This document shows, one piece after another, positions 1 through 8,510 of a stretch of 50,266 nucleotides of DNA (position 1 is its first letter; each line of letters starts with the position of its first letter). This DNA comes from Streptomyces roseolus. Its GTDB lineage: Bacteria; Actinomycetota; Actinomycetes; Streptomycetales; Streptomycetaceae. Made by a program: the position numbers and the translations under genes. Location: contig NZ_BMTV01000007.1 of the NCBI RefSeq assembly GCF_014649855.1, positions 256,923-307,188 of the forward strand. Reading direction: 5' to 3'. Below the pieces are notes generated by a model. The model was not told where the DNA came from. It saw nothing but the letters and a program-made list of their open reading frames with translations, and ran no database searches.

Positions 1-1
1 C

Positions 2-37
2 ACGAGGGCTCGGATCCATAAGGATCCGGGCCCTCGT
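2..37. terminator. Hairpin terminator, likely of a gene left of the window
   Basis: Two 16-base arms (2-17 and 22-37) pair with one mismatch around the loop ATAA. No gene in the window ends here, so it probably ends transcription of a gene outside the left edge. Bases 38-198 hold no gene; they form the upstream region of the Sel1-repeat gene. Confidence 0.6.
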
Positions 38-198
38 CGCGTGTCGGCATGACGGAGGCCACCGAAGGGCGGTACGGAAGGGGCGAGTTGAGGCGGGACG
101 TGTTTGACTTGTCTCTCTGTGGGCATGTCGACAAAACGCTGAGGTGACCTCACGGGCTGCGGTATACCGGGTGTGCGCGGGTTGCGGGTGGTGCGACG

Positions 199-2232
199 AT
201 GGTATTTATGGGGGACAGGGCAACTCTGTTGGAGACAGGGCGGTTTGTGCAGCGGCACGCCAGAAATGCCGCGGACGAGATCATCGAGGCCGTGCCGGCC
301 GTCGATGCGGTCGTCGTCGACAGCACCTCCCGAGCCGGGGCCGTCCCGGACGCCGGACCCGACACCGACACCGAGACCGAGGCCGAGACCGAGGGCCGGC
401 ACCGCAGGGCCGCCGAGCGCGGTGACACCGACGCCATGAGCGCCCTCGGCGCCCTCCTGCTCCGCCGCGGCGACCTCGACGGCGCCGAGCCCTTCCTGCG
501 CGCCGCCACCGCCGAGGGCGACCGCGCCGCCGCCAACAACCTCGGCGTCCTCCTCCACCAGCGGGGCTACCCCGACGAGGCCGCCGGCTGGTGGCGGGTC
601 GCCGCCGTCGCCGGCTCCGCGCCGGCCGCCCACGCCCTGGGCCGCCACCACCGCGAGCGCGGCGACGAGCCCGCCGCCGAGTACTGGCTCCGCCAGGCCG
701 CCGAACAGGGCCACGCCCTCGGCGCCTACGCCCTCGCCGACCTCCTGGAGCACCGCAGCGACGTCGGCGCCGAGCGCTGGCTGCGCGCCGCCGCCGAACA
801 GGGCCACCGCGAGGCCGCGTACCGCCTCGCCCTCGCCCTGGAGCGGCGCGCCACCGAGGCCCTCCGCGGCCCGCACGCCTACGGCCCCCCCGCCGCCGCG
901 GGCCGCGCCGGCCACGCGTACGACACGGCCGGCCGGCTCCGCGCGGCCGACCCCGCACGCGGGGGCGAGGACCGGCCGGCAGCCCCCGCCCCGCCCAGGA
1001 CCGGGGAGACCGGCGGCGCCGGGCCCCTCGCCGAGGCCGAGCAGTGGTTCCGGCAGGCGGCCGCCCGGGGGCACCGGCGGGCCGCGCTGCACCTCGGAGC
1101 CATCCTGGAACAGCGCGGCGAGCTGAAGGAGGCCGGCCGCTGGTACCTCAGCTCGGCCAAGGAGGGCGAGGCCAAGGCCGCCTGCGCCCTCGGCTTCCTG
1201 CTGCGCGACGCCGGCGACGAGGAGAGCGCCGCCGTCTGGTGGCTGCGCGCCGCCCAGGACGGCGACGGCAACGCCGCCAACGCCCTCGGCGCCCTGCACG
1301 CCGCCCGTGGCGAGCAGCAGACCGCCGAGCGCTGGTACCGCGCCGCCATGGACGCCGGGGACGTCAACGGCGCCTACAACCTCGGCCTGCTCTGCGCCGC
1401 CCAGGACCGCCTCCCGCAGGCCGAGCAGTGGTACCGCCGCGCCGCCTACGCCGGTCACCGCGAGGCCGCCAACGCGCTCGCCGTGCTGCTCCTCCAGGCC
1501 GGGGACGCCGGCGGCGCCGAGCCGTGGTTCTCCAAGGCCGCCGAGGCCGGCTCCGTGGACGCCGCCTTCAACCTCGGCATCATCCACGCCGGCCGCGACG
1601 AGGACCGCTCCGCGCTCGCCTGGTACGAGCGGGCCGCCGCCGCCGGGCACACCGAGGCCGCCCTCCAGGTCGGCATCGCCGCCCTGCGCGACGGCGACGA
1701 GCAGACCGCCGAGCGGCACCTGCGCTGCGCGGCCGGCGGCGGCAGCGCCGAGGCCGCCTTCCGGCTCGCCACCCTCCTCGACGCCCGCCGCCCCGAGCCC
1801 GGTCCGGTGGTCCTCGGCGCGCCCGTGGACCAGAAGACCGAGTGCGAGGAGTGGTACGAGCGGGCCGCCCAGCAGGGCCACCGGCGCGCCCAGGTCCGGG
1901 TCGGCATGCTCGCCGCCGGCCGGGGCGACCTCACCGGGGCCGCCCGCTGGTACCGGGAGGCCGCCGAGGCAGGCAGCCGCAACGGCGCCTTCAACCTCGG
2001 CCTGCTCCTCGCCCGCGAGGGCAGCGAGCGCGAGGCCGCCCTCTGGTGGACCCGGGCCGCCCGGGCCGGGCACGGCCGCGCCGCGCTCCGCCTCGCGCTG
2101 CTCGCCGCCCGCCGGGGCGAGCTGTCCGAGGGCCGCAAGTGGTGCGCCCGCGCCGTGGAGCTCGGACCGGCCGAGGTCGCCGAGCGGGCGGCGCGGCTCA
2201 GCGAGGCGCTCCACCAGGAGCTGACGGCGTAA
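199..2232 (+). CDS. Sel1/TPR-like repeat protein
   Basis: A 677-residue soluble protein made almost entirely of about 36-residue Sel1-type repeats. Each has the pattern A-x-x-LG-x-L-(6-8 residues)-A-x-x-W-(W/Y/F)-x-x-A-A-x-x-G, and they recur from about residue 80 to the end. A Pro/Ala/Gly-rich segment near residues 225-275 interrupts the array. Sel1 and TPR solenoids are protein-interaction scaffolds; no catalytic domain is visible. The N-terminus (MVFMGDRATLLETG) precedes an acidic, low-complexity stretch of DTDTETEAETEG. The ATG at 199 has a weak GGGTGG upstream, and the in-frame ATG at 208 is an equally reasonable start. The gene stands alone ahead of tRNA-fMet. The partner and process are unknown. 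Confidence 0.85.
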   Translation: MVFMGDRATLLETGRFVQRHARNAADEIIEAVPAVDAVVVDSTSRAGAVPDAGPDTDTETEAETEGRHRRAAERGDTDAMSALGALLLRRGDLDGAEPFLRAATAEGDRAAANNLGVLLHQRGYPDEAAGWWRVAAVAGSAPAAHALGRHHRERGDEPAAEYWLRQAAEQGHALGAYALADLLEHRSDVGAERWLRAAAEQGHREAAYRLALALERRATEALRGPHAYGPPAAAGRAGHAYDTAGRLRAADPARGGEDRPAAPAPPRTGETGGAGPLAEAEQWFRQAAARGHRRAALHLGAILEQRGELKEAGRWYLSSAKEGEAKAACALGFLLRDAGDEESAAVWWLRAAQDGDGNAANALGALHAARGEQQTAERWYRAAMDAGDVNGAYNLGLLCAAQDRLPQAEQWYRRAAYAGHREAANALAVLLLQAGDAGGAEPWFSKAAEAGSVDAAFNLGIIHAGRDEDRSALAWYERAAAAGHTEAALQVGIAALRDGDEQTAERHLRCAAGGGSAEAAFRLATLLDARRPEPGPVVLGAPVDQKTECEEWYERAAQQGHRRAQVRVGMLAAGRGDLTGAARWYREAAEAGSRNGAFNLGLLLAREGSEREAALWWTRAARAGHGRAALRLALLAARRGELSEGRKWCARAVELGPAEVAERAARLSEALHQELTA

Positions 2233-2279
2233 TGCGATTTGCTCCTGTCGCACGCGTCCCGTAAGGTTGTGTTTACCGA

Positions 2280-2353
2280 CGCGGGGTGGAGCAGCTCGGT
2301 AGCTCGCTGGGCTCATAACCCAGAGGTCGCAGGTTCAAATCCTGTCCCCGCTA
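2280..2353 (+). tRNA. Initiator tRNA-fMet (anticodon CAU)
   Basis: The 74 bases fold as a complete cloverleaf with anticodon CAT. The three consecutive G-C pairs at the base of the anticodon stem (GGG-CTCATAA-CCC) and the unpaired first acceptor position (C1 opposite T72) are the marks of an initiator tRNA. The T-loop reads GGTTCAAATCC. The 3' CCA is not encoded, which is common in Streptomyces. A strong terminator follows within 12 bases. Confidence 0.96.
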
Positions 2354-2364
2354 CTCAGTAGCAC

Positions 2365-2394
2365 GAAGGCCCGGACCACATGGTCCGGGCCTTC
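2365..2394 (+). terminator. Terminator of tRNA-fMet
   Basis: A perfect 13-14 bp stem (GAAGGCCCGGACC paired with GGTCCGGGCCTTC) with a tiny loop lies directly downstream of the tRNA. There is no long T-tract, as is usual for Streptomyces terminators. Confidence 0.8.
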
Positions 2395-2455
2395 GGCGTT
2401 TCCGTGGGCGGACGCACGGACGCACGGATGCGGACGCTCAAATGCGCGGACGCGA

Positions 2456-2487
2456 AGAAGGGGCGCCCCGGGTGGGGCGCCCCTTCT
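2456..2487 (-). terminator. Terminator of catR
   Basis: A perfect 14-bp stem (2456-2469 with 2474-2487) and 4-base loop lies 12 bases beyond the catR stop codon. It also faces the tRNA transcript, so it may work in both directions. Confidence 0.75.
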
Positions 2488-2498
2488 CCGGTGGACGG

Positions 2499-2915
2499 TC
2501 AGGCCGCCGCGCAGTTCGGGCAGAGGCCGCGGTAGGTGACCTCGACGTCCGAGACCGTGAAGCCGAAGCGCTCCGCGTCCGGCAGGTCCCTCAGCGGATC
2601 GCCCGCCGGGTGGACGTCCCGGATCGCGCCGCAGCCGGCGCAGACCAGGTGCTGGTGCGGTCGGTGGGCGTTGGGGTCGTACCGCTTGGCGCGGCCGTCG
2701 GTGGCGACCTCGATGACCTCGCCGAGCGTCACCATCTCGCCCAGCGTGTTGTAGACGGTGGCACGGGAGATCTCGGGCAGGCGCTCGACGGCGCGGGCGT
2801 GCACCTCGTCGGCGGTGAGGTGCACGTGGTCGCCGTCGAGGACCTCGGCGACGACACGGCGCTGCGCGGTCATCCGCCAGCCGCGTCCGCGCAGTCGTTC
2901 CAACAGGTCGCTCAT
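2499..2915 (-). CDS. catR: Fur-family peroxide-sensing repressor CatR
   Basis: A 138-residue Fur/PerR-family regulator. The N-terminal winged helix has RMTAQRRVV and RATVYNTL as its DNA-recognition region. The C-terminal dimerisation domain carries C92-x2-C95 and C132-x2-C135, the structural zinc site, with a His-rich segment (PHQHL) at residues 86-90 that fits the regulatory metal site. Length and sequence fit S. coelicolor CatR, the H2O2-sensitive repressor of the major catalase gene; Zur and Nur do not start like this. I chose the ATG at 2915 over an upstream start at 2942 because it gives the 138-residue family length. No Shine-Dalgarno is visible. TACCCT lies seven bases upstream, so a leaderless message is possible. 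The gene sits 28 bases after the CBS-domain gene. The family is certain; the CatR name rests on recalled similarity and synteny. Confidence 0.87.
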   Translation of the reverse strand: MSDLLERLRGRGWRMTAQRRVVAEVLDGDHVHLTADEVHARAVERLPEISRATVYNTLGEMVTLGEVIEVATDGRAKRYDPNAHRPHQHLVCAGCGAIRDVHPAGDPLRDLPDAERFGFTVSDVEVTYRGLCPNCAAA

Positions 2916-2943
2916 GAGGGCCAGGGTAACAGCGGGGGACAAA

Positions 2944-3330
2944 TCAGTCGGCCACGCTGTGGGCCGGGAGCCAGCAGCGGATGATGTCGCGGACCGAGAC
3001 CATGCCGACCGGCCCCAGGTCGTCGAGGACCACGAGATGGCGGAAGCCGCCGCGGGTCATCGCCCCGGCCGCCTCCTGGAGGGTCCAGCCGGGGGCGGCG
3101 AAGACCACATCGTGGGTGGTGTGGGAACCGGCCGGCTCCCGGTCGGGGTCCTCGCCCCGGCCGATCGAGTTGAGGATGTCGCGCTCGGTGAGGATGCCGA
3201 GCCCGGCGTCGCCGTCCAGGACGACGGCCGCGCCGACCCGGCGGGCCGACATCAGCCGGGCGGCCTGCCGGAGGGTGTGGGCGGGACCGATGGTGAGGAC
3301 CACCGTGCTCATGGCGTCACGGACGAGCAT
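2944..3330 (-). CDS. CBS-domain pair protein
   Basis: A 128-residue protein made of two tandem CBS modules, about residues 5-58 and 70-125. The first shows VRDAMSTVVLTI and GILTERDIL; the second shows VGMVSVRDII. CBS pairs bind adenosyl ligands such as AMP, ATP or NAD and act as energy or redox sensors. No effector domain is attached. The start MLVRDAMS at 3330 matches the usual N-terminus of stand-alone CBS proteins; the longer open frame upstream reads as non-coding. The gene lies just upstream of catR on the same strand, so the two may be cotranscribed. A link to peroxide sensing would be inference. Confidence 0.88.
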   Translation of the reverse strand: MLVRDAMSTVVLTIGPAHTLRQAARLMSARRVGAAVVLDGDAGLGILTERDILNSIGRGEDPDREPAGSHTTHDVVFAAPGWTLQEAAGAMTRGGFRHLVVLDDLGPVGMVSVRDIIRCWLPAHSVAD

Positions 3331-3465
3331 GAAGGGAACCACCTCCTCGGCGAACCGCCCGGAAAGGCGGTTCACAAATGCACAAGTGGAGGCTCCAGAG
3401 TTGCACCGGGAGAGGGGTCCGACAAGGGGGCGCGCAAGCATCCCCCGGGGCGGGCGGAGGCGCGT

Positions 3466-4278
3466 TCAGGCGCCGGGCGTCCCCGCGGACCCCAGCCGGC
3501 CCAGCAGTTCCCCGTGCAGCAGGCCGTTGGAGGCCGCCGCGTTCCCGCTGTGCGGGCCCGGCTGCCCGTCGAGGCCGGTGTACGAACCGCCGGCCTCCTG
3601 CACCACGATCGCCACGGCCGCCATGTCCCAGAGCGACAGCTCCGGCTCCGCGCACAGGTCCACCGTGCCCTCGGCCACCATCATGTACGGCCAGAAGTCG
3701 CCGTACGCCCGGGTCCGCCAGCACGCGCGCGTGAGGTCCAGGAAGGCGTCCAGCTTCCCGCGCTCCTCCCAGCCGCTCAGCGAGGAGTACGCGAACGAGG
3801 CGTCGGCGAGCGAGGCCACCCGCGACACCCCGATCCGGGTCCCCGACTCCGGTCCGGTGCCCGTGAAGGCGCCCAGGCCCTTCGCCGCCCACCAGCGGCG
3901 GCCGAGCGCGGGCGCCGACACCACGCCCACCACCGGCTGGAAGCCGGACTCGCCCTCCTCCATCAGCGCGATCAGGGTCGCCCACACCGGCACCCCGCGC
4001 ACGTAGTTCTTGGTGCCGTCGATCGGGTCGATCACCCAGCGGCGCGGACCGGTGCCCTCGACGCCGTACTCCTCGCCCAGGATCGCGTCCCCGGGCCGCT
4101 CGTCCTGGAGCCCGGCGCGGATCAGCGCCTCGGCGTCCCGGTCCGCCTCGCTCACCGGGGTCATGTCGGGCTTGGTCTCGACCTTGAGGTCGAGGGCCCG
4201 GAAGCGGGCCATGGTGGCCGCGTCGGCGGCATCCGCGAGGGCATGGGCAAGACGCAGGTCATCGTGGTAATCGGCCAT
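3466..4278 (-). CDS. hisN: Histidinol-phosphate phosphatase, inositol-monophosphatase type (HisN)
   Basis: A 270-residue member of the FIG superfamily of Mg2+/Li+-sensitive phosphatases. Metal-ligand motifs are visible: GEEYG (first Glu ligand), WVIDPIDGTKNY (the D-P-I-D-G-T signature) and ELSLWDMAA near the C-terminus. The protein closely resembles the actinobacterial HisN that dephosphorylates L-histidinol phosphate in histidine synthesis, for which SCO5208 is, from memory, the Streptomyces example. The rest of the his pathway is not nearby. ATG at 4278 (MADYHDDLRLAH) is the family start. An inositol- or other sugar-phosphate phosphatase role remains possible from sequence alone. Confidence 0.87.
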   Translation of the reverse strand: MADYHDDLRLAHALADAADAATMARFRALDLKVETKPDMTPVSEADRDAEALIRAGLQDERPGDAILGEEYGVEGTGPRRWVIDPIDGTKNYVRGVPVWATLIALMEEGESGFQPVVGVVSAPALGRRWWAAKGLGAFTGTGPESGTRIGVSRVASLADASFAYSSLSGWEERGKLDAFLDLTRACWRTRAYGDFWPYMMVAEGTVDLCAEPELSLWDMAAVAIVVQEAGGSYTGLDGQPGPHSGNAAASNGLLHGELLGRLGSAGTPGA

Positions 4279-4411
4279 GCCCGGCACTCTAGCGCCGCCC
4301 GGACGCCACCCGTCGAACCGTCTCGTGCGGCCGTGCGGACCCCCGGTCCCTTGACAGCGCCCGTACGGCTTGCCGACGCTGGGGGGCCACCGTCCCGGTC
4401 CGGAGGCGCCC

Positions 4412-5092
4412 ATGCCGACCGCCCGCGAGGCCCTCCTCGACGCCGCTCTCGCCGCCCTGGCGCGGCACCCCTGGTCCGCCGTCCGGATGGCCGACCTCGC
4501 CGTCGCCGCCCGGGTCTCCCGACAGACCCTCTACAACGAGTTCGGCAGCAAGGAGGGGCTGGCCCGCGCCCTCGTCCGGCACGAGGCCGACGCCTACCTC
4601 GACGGCGTACGCCGCCTCCTCGCCGTTCCCGGACCGCCCGCCTCCGGGCAGCCGGGCCGGGGCCCGGACGCCCCCGGACCGTCCGCACGGACCCTCGCGG
4701 CCGTCGCCGAGTGGACCGTCGCCCGGGCCGGCGACCGGCCGATACTCCGCGCGCTGCTCACCGGCGCCTGGACCGAGGGCCTGCCCCGGCCCCGGCCCGC
4801 CCGGCCGGGCGCCCGCCCCGCCCCCGTACCGGCGCAGCGCAGGGCCGACGCCGGGCCGCCGGCGCCGGGGGAGCTGCTCGCCACGGCGGCGCTGTGCGCG
4901 GGGGAGCGGCGGGCGGCCGGCTGCGAGCTGGCCCTGCGGCTCGCCGTCAGCCACGTGGTGGCCCCGGCCCTGCCGCCGGAGGGTCAGTGGGCGGAGCCGG
5001 ACAGCTGGAGGCCGATGACCCCCGCGATGACCAGCGTGATCGAGACGATCTTGAGCGTGGAGACCACGTCACCGAGGAAGACCATGCCGTAG
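4412..5092 (+). CDS. TetR-family transcriptional regulator
   Basis: A 226-residue regulator. Residues 4-50 form a TetR helix-turn-helix, with VAARVSRQTLYNEFGSKEGL as the recognition helix region. The C-terminal ligand domain is Pro/Ala-rich and not assignable. The start at 4412 is supported by GGAGG at 4402-4406. The open frame does not stop where the ligand domain appears to end (around RLAVSHVVAPALPPEG). It runs on for about 36 codons, 109 bases, opposite the 3' end of the convergent SMR gene. Those last residues have no family-like sequence, so the tail may be a run-through that the cell tolerates. The tail-to-tail SMR exporter is an obvious candidate target, but this is inferred. Confidence 0.85.
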   Translation: MPTAREALLDAALAALARHPWSAVRMADLAVAARVSRQTLYNEFGSKEGLARALVRHEADAYLDGVRRLLAVPGPPASGQPGRGPDAPGPSARTLAAVAEWTVARAGDRPILRALLTGAWTEGLPRPRPARPGARPAPVPAQRRADAGPPAPGELLATAALCAGERRAAGCELALRLAVSHVVAPALPPEGQWAEPDSWRPMTPAMTSVIETILSVETTSPRKTMP

Positions 5093-5307
5093 ATGGCGGT
5101 GCCGGCCGCCCCGATCCCCGTCCACACCGCGTACGCGGGCCCCACGTCGAGCTTCCGCAGGGCGAGGGTCAGCAGCCCGAAGCTGCCGAGGGCGAAGCAG
5201 GCGAAGGCGATCGTCGGCCAGAGCCGGGTGAAGCCGTGGGAGAGCTTCAGGCAGACCGCGAACCCCGTCTCCAGGACCCCGGCGACCACCACCAGCAGCC
5301 ACGCCAT
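4984..5307 (-). CDS. Small multidrug resistance (SMR) family exporter, SugE/Gdx-like
   Basis: A 107-residue, four-helix membrane protein. The essential membrane Glu lies in helix 1 (VVAGVLETGFAV, Glu13). The segment AYAVWTGIGAAGTAI matches the WTGIGA(V/A)G signature of the SugE/Gdx branch, whose characterised members export guanidinium in exchange for protons; the EmrE-type drug exporters differ here. Only one subunit gene is present, so a homodimer is expected. GGAGGCGGGAGCG precedes the ATG. No guanidine riboswitch was recognised upstream. The 3' end overlaps the end of the convergent TetR gene by 109 bases. Gdx specificity is inferred from the motif. Confidence 0.87.
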   Translation of the reverse strand: MAWLLVVVAGVLETGFAVCLKLSHGFTRLWPTIAFACFALGSFGLLTLALRKLDVGPAYAVWTGIGAAGTAIYGMVFLGDVVSTLKIVSITLVIAGVIGLQLSGSAH

Positions 5308-5337
5308 CGCTCCCGCCTCCCACCCGGTCGGATTCCT

Positions 5338-5349
5338 CGCACTTGTGCG
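5338..5349. promoter_or_regulatory. Palindrome upstream of the SMR gene
   Basis: CGCAC-TT-GTGCG is a perfect 5-bp-arm palindrome 31 bases upstream of the SMR start, in the 92-base gap between rsgA and the SMR gene. It could be an operator for the neighbouring TetR protein. It is short, so chance occurrence is possible. Confidence 0.3.
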
Positions 5350-5399
5350 GTTATGTCCATACCGGGCTGGGGGCGGGCGTAAACACCGGCGGGAGGCCG

Positions 5400-6410
5400 T
5401 CAGTCGCCCTCGTGGCGCTCCCGGGTGGCGAGCAGCCGCCGCAGCGAGAAGAGCCGCGCCGGATCCGCGTGTCCGTCCGCCACCCAGGCGTCCAGGGCGC
5501 ACTCCGCCTCGTCGTGGCTGCACGCGCGCGGACAGCCCTCCGTCCCCGGCACCAGGTCGGGGAAGGCCAGGATGACCCGGGACGGGTCGACGTGGTGCAG
5601 CCCGAAGGAGCGCACGCCCGGGGTGTCGATGACCCAGCCGTCCACCACGTCCAGCGGCAGCGCGAGCGCCGAGGTGGTGGTGTGTCGGCCGCGGCCGGTC
5701 ACCGCGTTCACATGCCCGGTGATCCGCCGCTTCTCCTCCGGCACCAGCGCGTTCACCAGCGTCGTCTTGCCGACGCCGGAATGGCCGACGAAGGCGGTGA
5801 CCCGCCCGTCCAGGTGCTCCCGCACCCGGTCGGCCGCGCCGCCGTCGTACAGCTCCTCGCGGTTCACCACCACGTGCGGGATGTCCAGATCGCCGTAGAG
5901 CTCCAGGAGCGACGACGGCGGGGCCAGGTCCGACTTCGTCATCACCAGGAAGGGCTCCAGGCCGCCGTCGTACGCGGCCACCAGGCAGCGGTCGATCAGC
6001 CGGGGGCGCGGCTCGGGATCGGCGAGCGCGGTGACGATCGCCAGCTGGTCGGCGTTGGCGACGACCACCCGCTCGTACGGGTCGTCGTCGTCGGCCGTGC
6101 GGCGCAGCACCGAGTCCCGCTCCCCGATCCGCACGATCCGGGCCAGGGTGTCCTTCTCGCCGGACAGGTCGCCCACCAGGGAGACCCGGTCGCCGACGAC
6201 CGCCGCCTTGCGGCCCAGCTCGCGGGCCTTCATCGCCATCACGGTCCGGTCCTCGACCAGACAGGTCAGACGGCCGCGGTCCACGGTGAGGACCATGCCC
6301 TCGACGGCGTCCTCGTGCTTGGGACGGATGGAGGTCCGGGGCCGGGTGCCCTTGCGGTTGGGCCGCTGGCGGATGTCGTCCTCGTCGGTGTGCTTCCCGT
6401 AGCGCCGCAT
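5400..6410 (-). CDS. rsgA: Ribosome small-subunit-dependent GTPase A (RsgA)
   Basis: A 336-residue circularly permuted GTPase that assists late maturation of the 30S subunit. After a basic N-terminal extension and an OB-fold (about residues 35-95), the G motifs come in permuted order: TKSD (G4), then GHSGVGKTTLVN (G1/P-loop), then DTPGVRSFG (G3). The C-terminus has the zinc-binding pattern CPRACSHDEAEC. All key residues are present. The gene begins three bases after the aroA stop, so it is translated from an aroA-containing message. Confidence 0.96.
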   Translation of the reverse strand: MRRYGKHTDEDDIRQRPNRKGTRPRTSIRPKHEDAVEGMVLTVDRGRLTCLVEDRTVMAMKARELGRKAAVVGDRVSLVGDLSGEKDTLARIVRIGERDSVLRRTADDDDPYERVVVANADQLAIVTALADPEPRPRLIDRCLVAAYDGGLEPFLVMTKSDLAPPSSLLELYGDLDIPHVVVNREELYDGGAADRVREHLDGRVTAFVGHSGVGKTTLVNALVPEEKRRITGHVNAVTGRGRHTTTSALALPLDVVDGWVIDTPGVRSFGLHHVDPSRVILAFPDLVPGTEGCPRACSHDEAECALDAWVADGHADPARLFSLRRLLATRERHEGD

Positions 6411-6413
6411 GGT

Positions 6414-7757
6414 TCAGGCTCCGAGCATTTCGGTCCACATCCCCGGGAAGTCCGGCAAGGTCTTGGCCGTCGTCGCCACGTCCTCGATCTCCACGCCCTT
6501 CACGGCGAGGCCGATGATCGCGCCCGCGGTCGCCATCCGGTGGTCGTGGTACGTGTGGAAGACGCCGCCGCGCAGCGGGCGCGGGCGGATGTGGAGGCCG
6601 TCCCCGGTCTCCGTGACGTCGCCGCCGAGGCCGTTGATCTCCCGGGTGAGCGCCGCGAGGCGGTCGGTCTCGTGGAGCCGCAGGTGCGCCACCCCGCGCA
6701 GGGTCGAGGGGGAGTCGGCGAGGGCGGCGACGGCCGCGATGCCGGGGGTCAGCTCGCCGACCTCGCCCAGGTCCACGTCGATGCCGTGGATCCGGCCCGT
6801 GCCGGTGAAGGTGAGGCCGGCGTCGGTGAGTTCGCAGGCGCCGCCCATCTCGGTGAAGATCCGGCGCAGTTCGTCGCCGGGCTGGGTGGTGCGGGCCGGC
6901 CAGTCCGGGACGGTCACCCGGCCGCCGGTGATCAGCGCCGCCGCCAGGAACGGCTGCGCGTTCGACAGGTCCGGTTCGATGACCAGGTCACGGCCGCGCA
7001 GCGCCGACGGGGCCACCCGCCAGACGTCCGGCTCGCCGCCGTGTTCCGGCTCGTCGACCTTCGCGCCCACCGCGCGGAGCATGTCGACGGTCATCCGGAT
7101 GTGCGGCATCGACGGCAGCCGGCCGCCGACGTGCCGGACCTCGACGCCCTGGTTGAAGCGGGCGCCGGAGAGCAGCAGGGCGCTGACGAACTGGGAGGAC
7201 GAGGAGGCGTCGATCTCCACGACCCCGCCCTCCAGGCCGCCGGTGCCGTGCACGGTCATCGGGAGGGCGCCGCGGCCCTCGTCGTCGATCCGGGCGCCGA
7301 GCGCGCGCAGCGCGTCGATCACCCCGTGCAGCGGGCGCTCGTGGGAGCGGGGGTCGCCGTCGAAGCGGACGGCGCCGTCGGCGAGCGCGGCGACCGGCGG
7401 CAGGAAGCGCATGACCGTGCCGGCGTTGCCGACGTCGACCGTCGCGGGGCCGCGCAGCGGGGCGGGGATGATCCGCCAGGCCTCGCCGCTGCCGTCCGGG
7501 CCCACGCCTTCGTCGATCTTCACGCCCAGGGTGCGCAGCCCCTCGGCCATCAGGAGGGTGTCGCGGGAGCGCAGCGGGCGGCGCACCCAGCCGGGCTCGG
7601 CGGCGAGCGCGGCGAGCACCAGGGCGCGGTTGGTGACCGACTTCGAGCCGGGCACGGTCACGGTCGCGTCGACGGGGCCGCTCGCGTACGGAGCGGGCCA
7701 CAGGTCCTGGGCTGCGGGGTGCGACGGATCGGGGTGCGCGGGGGAAGCTGCGGTCAT
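6414..7757 (-). CDS. aroA: 3-phosphoshikimate 1-carboxyvinyltransferase (EPSP synthase)
   Basis: A 447-residue enzyme that condenses shikimate 3-phosphate with phosphoenolpyruvate in the chorismate pathway. The substrate-binding signatures are intact: [12 protein letters not shown] near residue 35, [11 protein letters not shown] near 115, and HRMATAG near the C-terminus. The ATG at 7757 gives [13 protein letters not shown], a short leader before the conserved core. The gene follows the M50 protease gene by 20 bases and precedes rsgA by three, forming a minus-strand operon. Confidence 0.96.
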   Translation of the reverse strand: MTAASPAHPDPSHPAAQDLWPAPYASGPVDATVTVPGSKSVTNRALVLAALAAEPGWVRRPLRSRDTLLMAEGLRTLGVKIDEGVGPDGSGEAWRIIPAPLRGPATVDVGNAGTVMRFLPPVAALADGAVRFDGDPRSHERPLHGVIDALRALGARIDDEGRGALPMTVHGTGGLEGGVVEIDASSSSQFVSALLLSGARFNQGVEVRHVGGRLPSMPHIRMTVDMLRAVGAKVDEPEHGGEPDVWRVAPSALRGRDLVIEPDLSNAQPFLAAALITGGRVTVPDWPARTTQPGDELRRIFTEMGGACELTDAGLTFTGTGRIHGIDVDLGEVGELTPGIAAVAALADSPSTLRGVAHLRLHETDRLAALTREINGLGGDVTETGDGLHIRPRPLRGGVFHTYHDHRMATAGAIIGLAVKGVEIEDVATTAKTLPDFPGMWTEMLGA

Positions 7758-7777
7758 GCCCTCACTGTACGGGGGTG

Positions 7778-8461
7778 TCAGAGACCGAGAAGCCAGGTGG
7801 CGCCGCCGATCAGGCAGCTGAGCGACACGACGTGGAAGAAGGCCAGCCACACCCCGGCGGGCACATGGGTGAGCCGGGAGAGCTGGTCGGCGTCCGAGTC
7901 GGGGGCACCGCCGCGCCGGCGCGCGGACTGGAGCTCGAAGGGGGGCCGCACCCCGCCCAGGAGCAGGAACCACACCACCGCGTACGCGAAGGCCGCCTGG
8001 ACCTCCGGCGCGGCCAGCCAGGACACCAGGACGAAGAGCCCGCCCGTGAGGACGACGCTGAGGACCCCGTACGCGTTGCGGACCATGACGAGGACCGCGA
8101 GGAGCAGCGCGGTCGCCGCCCACAGCAGCACGGCGACCAGGCCCGCGCCGAGCAGCGCCGCCCCGCCGAGGCCGAGCAGCGGGGCCGCCGTGTAGCCGGC
8201 GGCCAGGGTGAGGACGACGCCGAGGCCGGTCGGGCGGCCCCGGGTGACGGTGAGGCCGCTGGTGTCCGAGTGCAGCCGGATCGCCCGCAGCCGGCGGCGG
8301 CAGGCGAGCGCCACCAGGGCGTGGCCGCCCTCGTGGGCGATGGTGATCGCGTTCCGCGCGAGCAGCCAGATCCGGCGGGGCACGGTGACGGCGAGCGCGG
8401 CGACGCCGGTGGCGATCACCAGCCACTCGGGCGGGGCGGCCTGCGGGCTGAAGAGGTCCAT
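7778..8461 (-). CDS. M50B-type membrane metallopeptidase
   Basis: A 227-residue integral membrane protein with about six hydrophobic segments. [10 protein letters not shown] at about residues 43-52 provides the HExxH zinc motif inside the first part of the membrane domain, typical of the peptidase M50B-like family. A second metal-ligand Asp motif is not obvious. The protein has no PDZ domain. The ATG at 8461 is the first start after the divergent SRAP gene; longer open reading frames overlap SRAP and are shadows. It is first in the operon with aroA and rsgA. The substrate is unknown. Confidence 0.82.
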   Translation of the reverse strand: MDLFSPQAAPPEWLVIATGVAALAVTVPRRIWLLARNAITIAHEGGHALVALACRRRLRAIRLHSDTSGLTVTRGRPTGLGVVLTLAAGYTAAPLLGLGGAALLGAGLVAVLLWAATALLLAVLVMVRNAYGVLSVVLTGGLFVLVSWLAAPEVQAAFAYAVVWFLLLGGVRPPFELQSARRRGGAPDSDADQLSRLTHVPAGVWLAFFHVVSLSCLIGGATWLLGL

Positions 8462-8510
8462 CCTTCGGTCCGCTCCTCTCGGGCTCGGGGATCGTGGCAG
8501 TGTGGCACGC

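Noticed and set aside
5308..5399. Guanidine riboswitch ahead of the SMR exporter
   Set aside because: The 92-base gap lacks the ACGR-type conserved motifs I would expect.
4984..6438. 484-residue minus-strand ORF joining the SMR gene to rsgA DNA
   Set aside because: The first 375 residues are an Arg/Gly-rich shadow of rsgA; the SMR gene has its own ATG and ribosome site at 5307.
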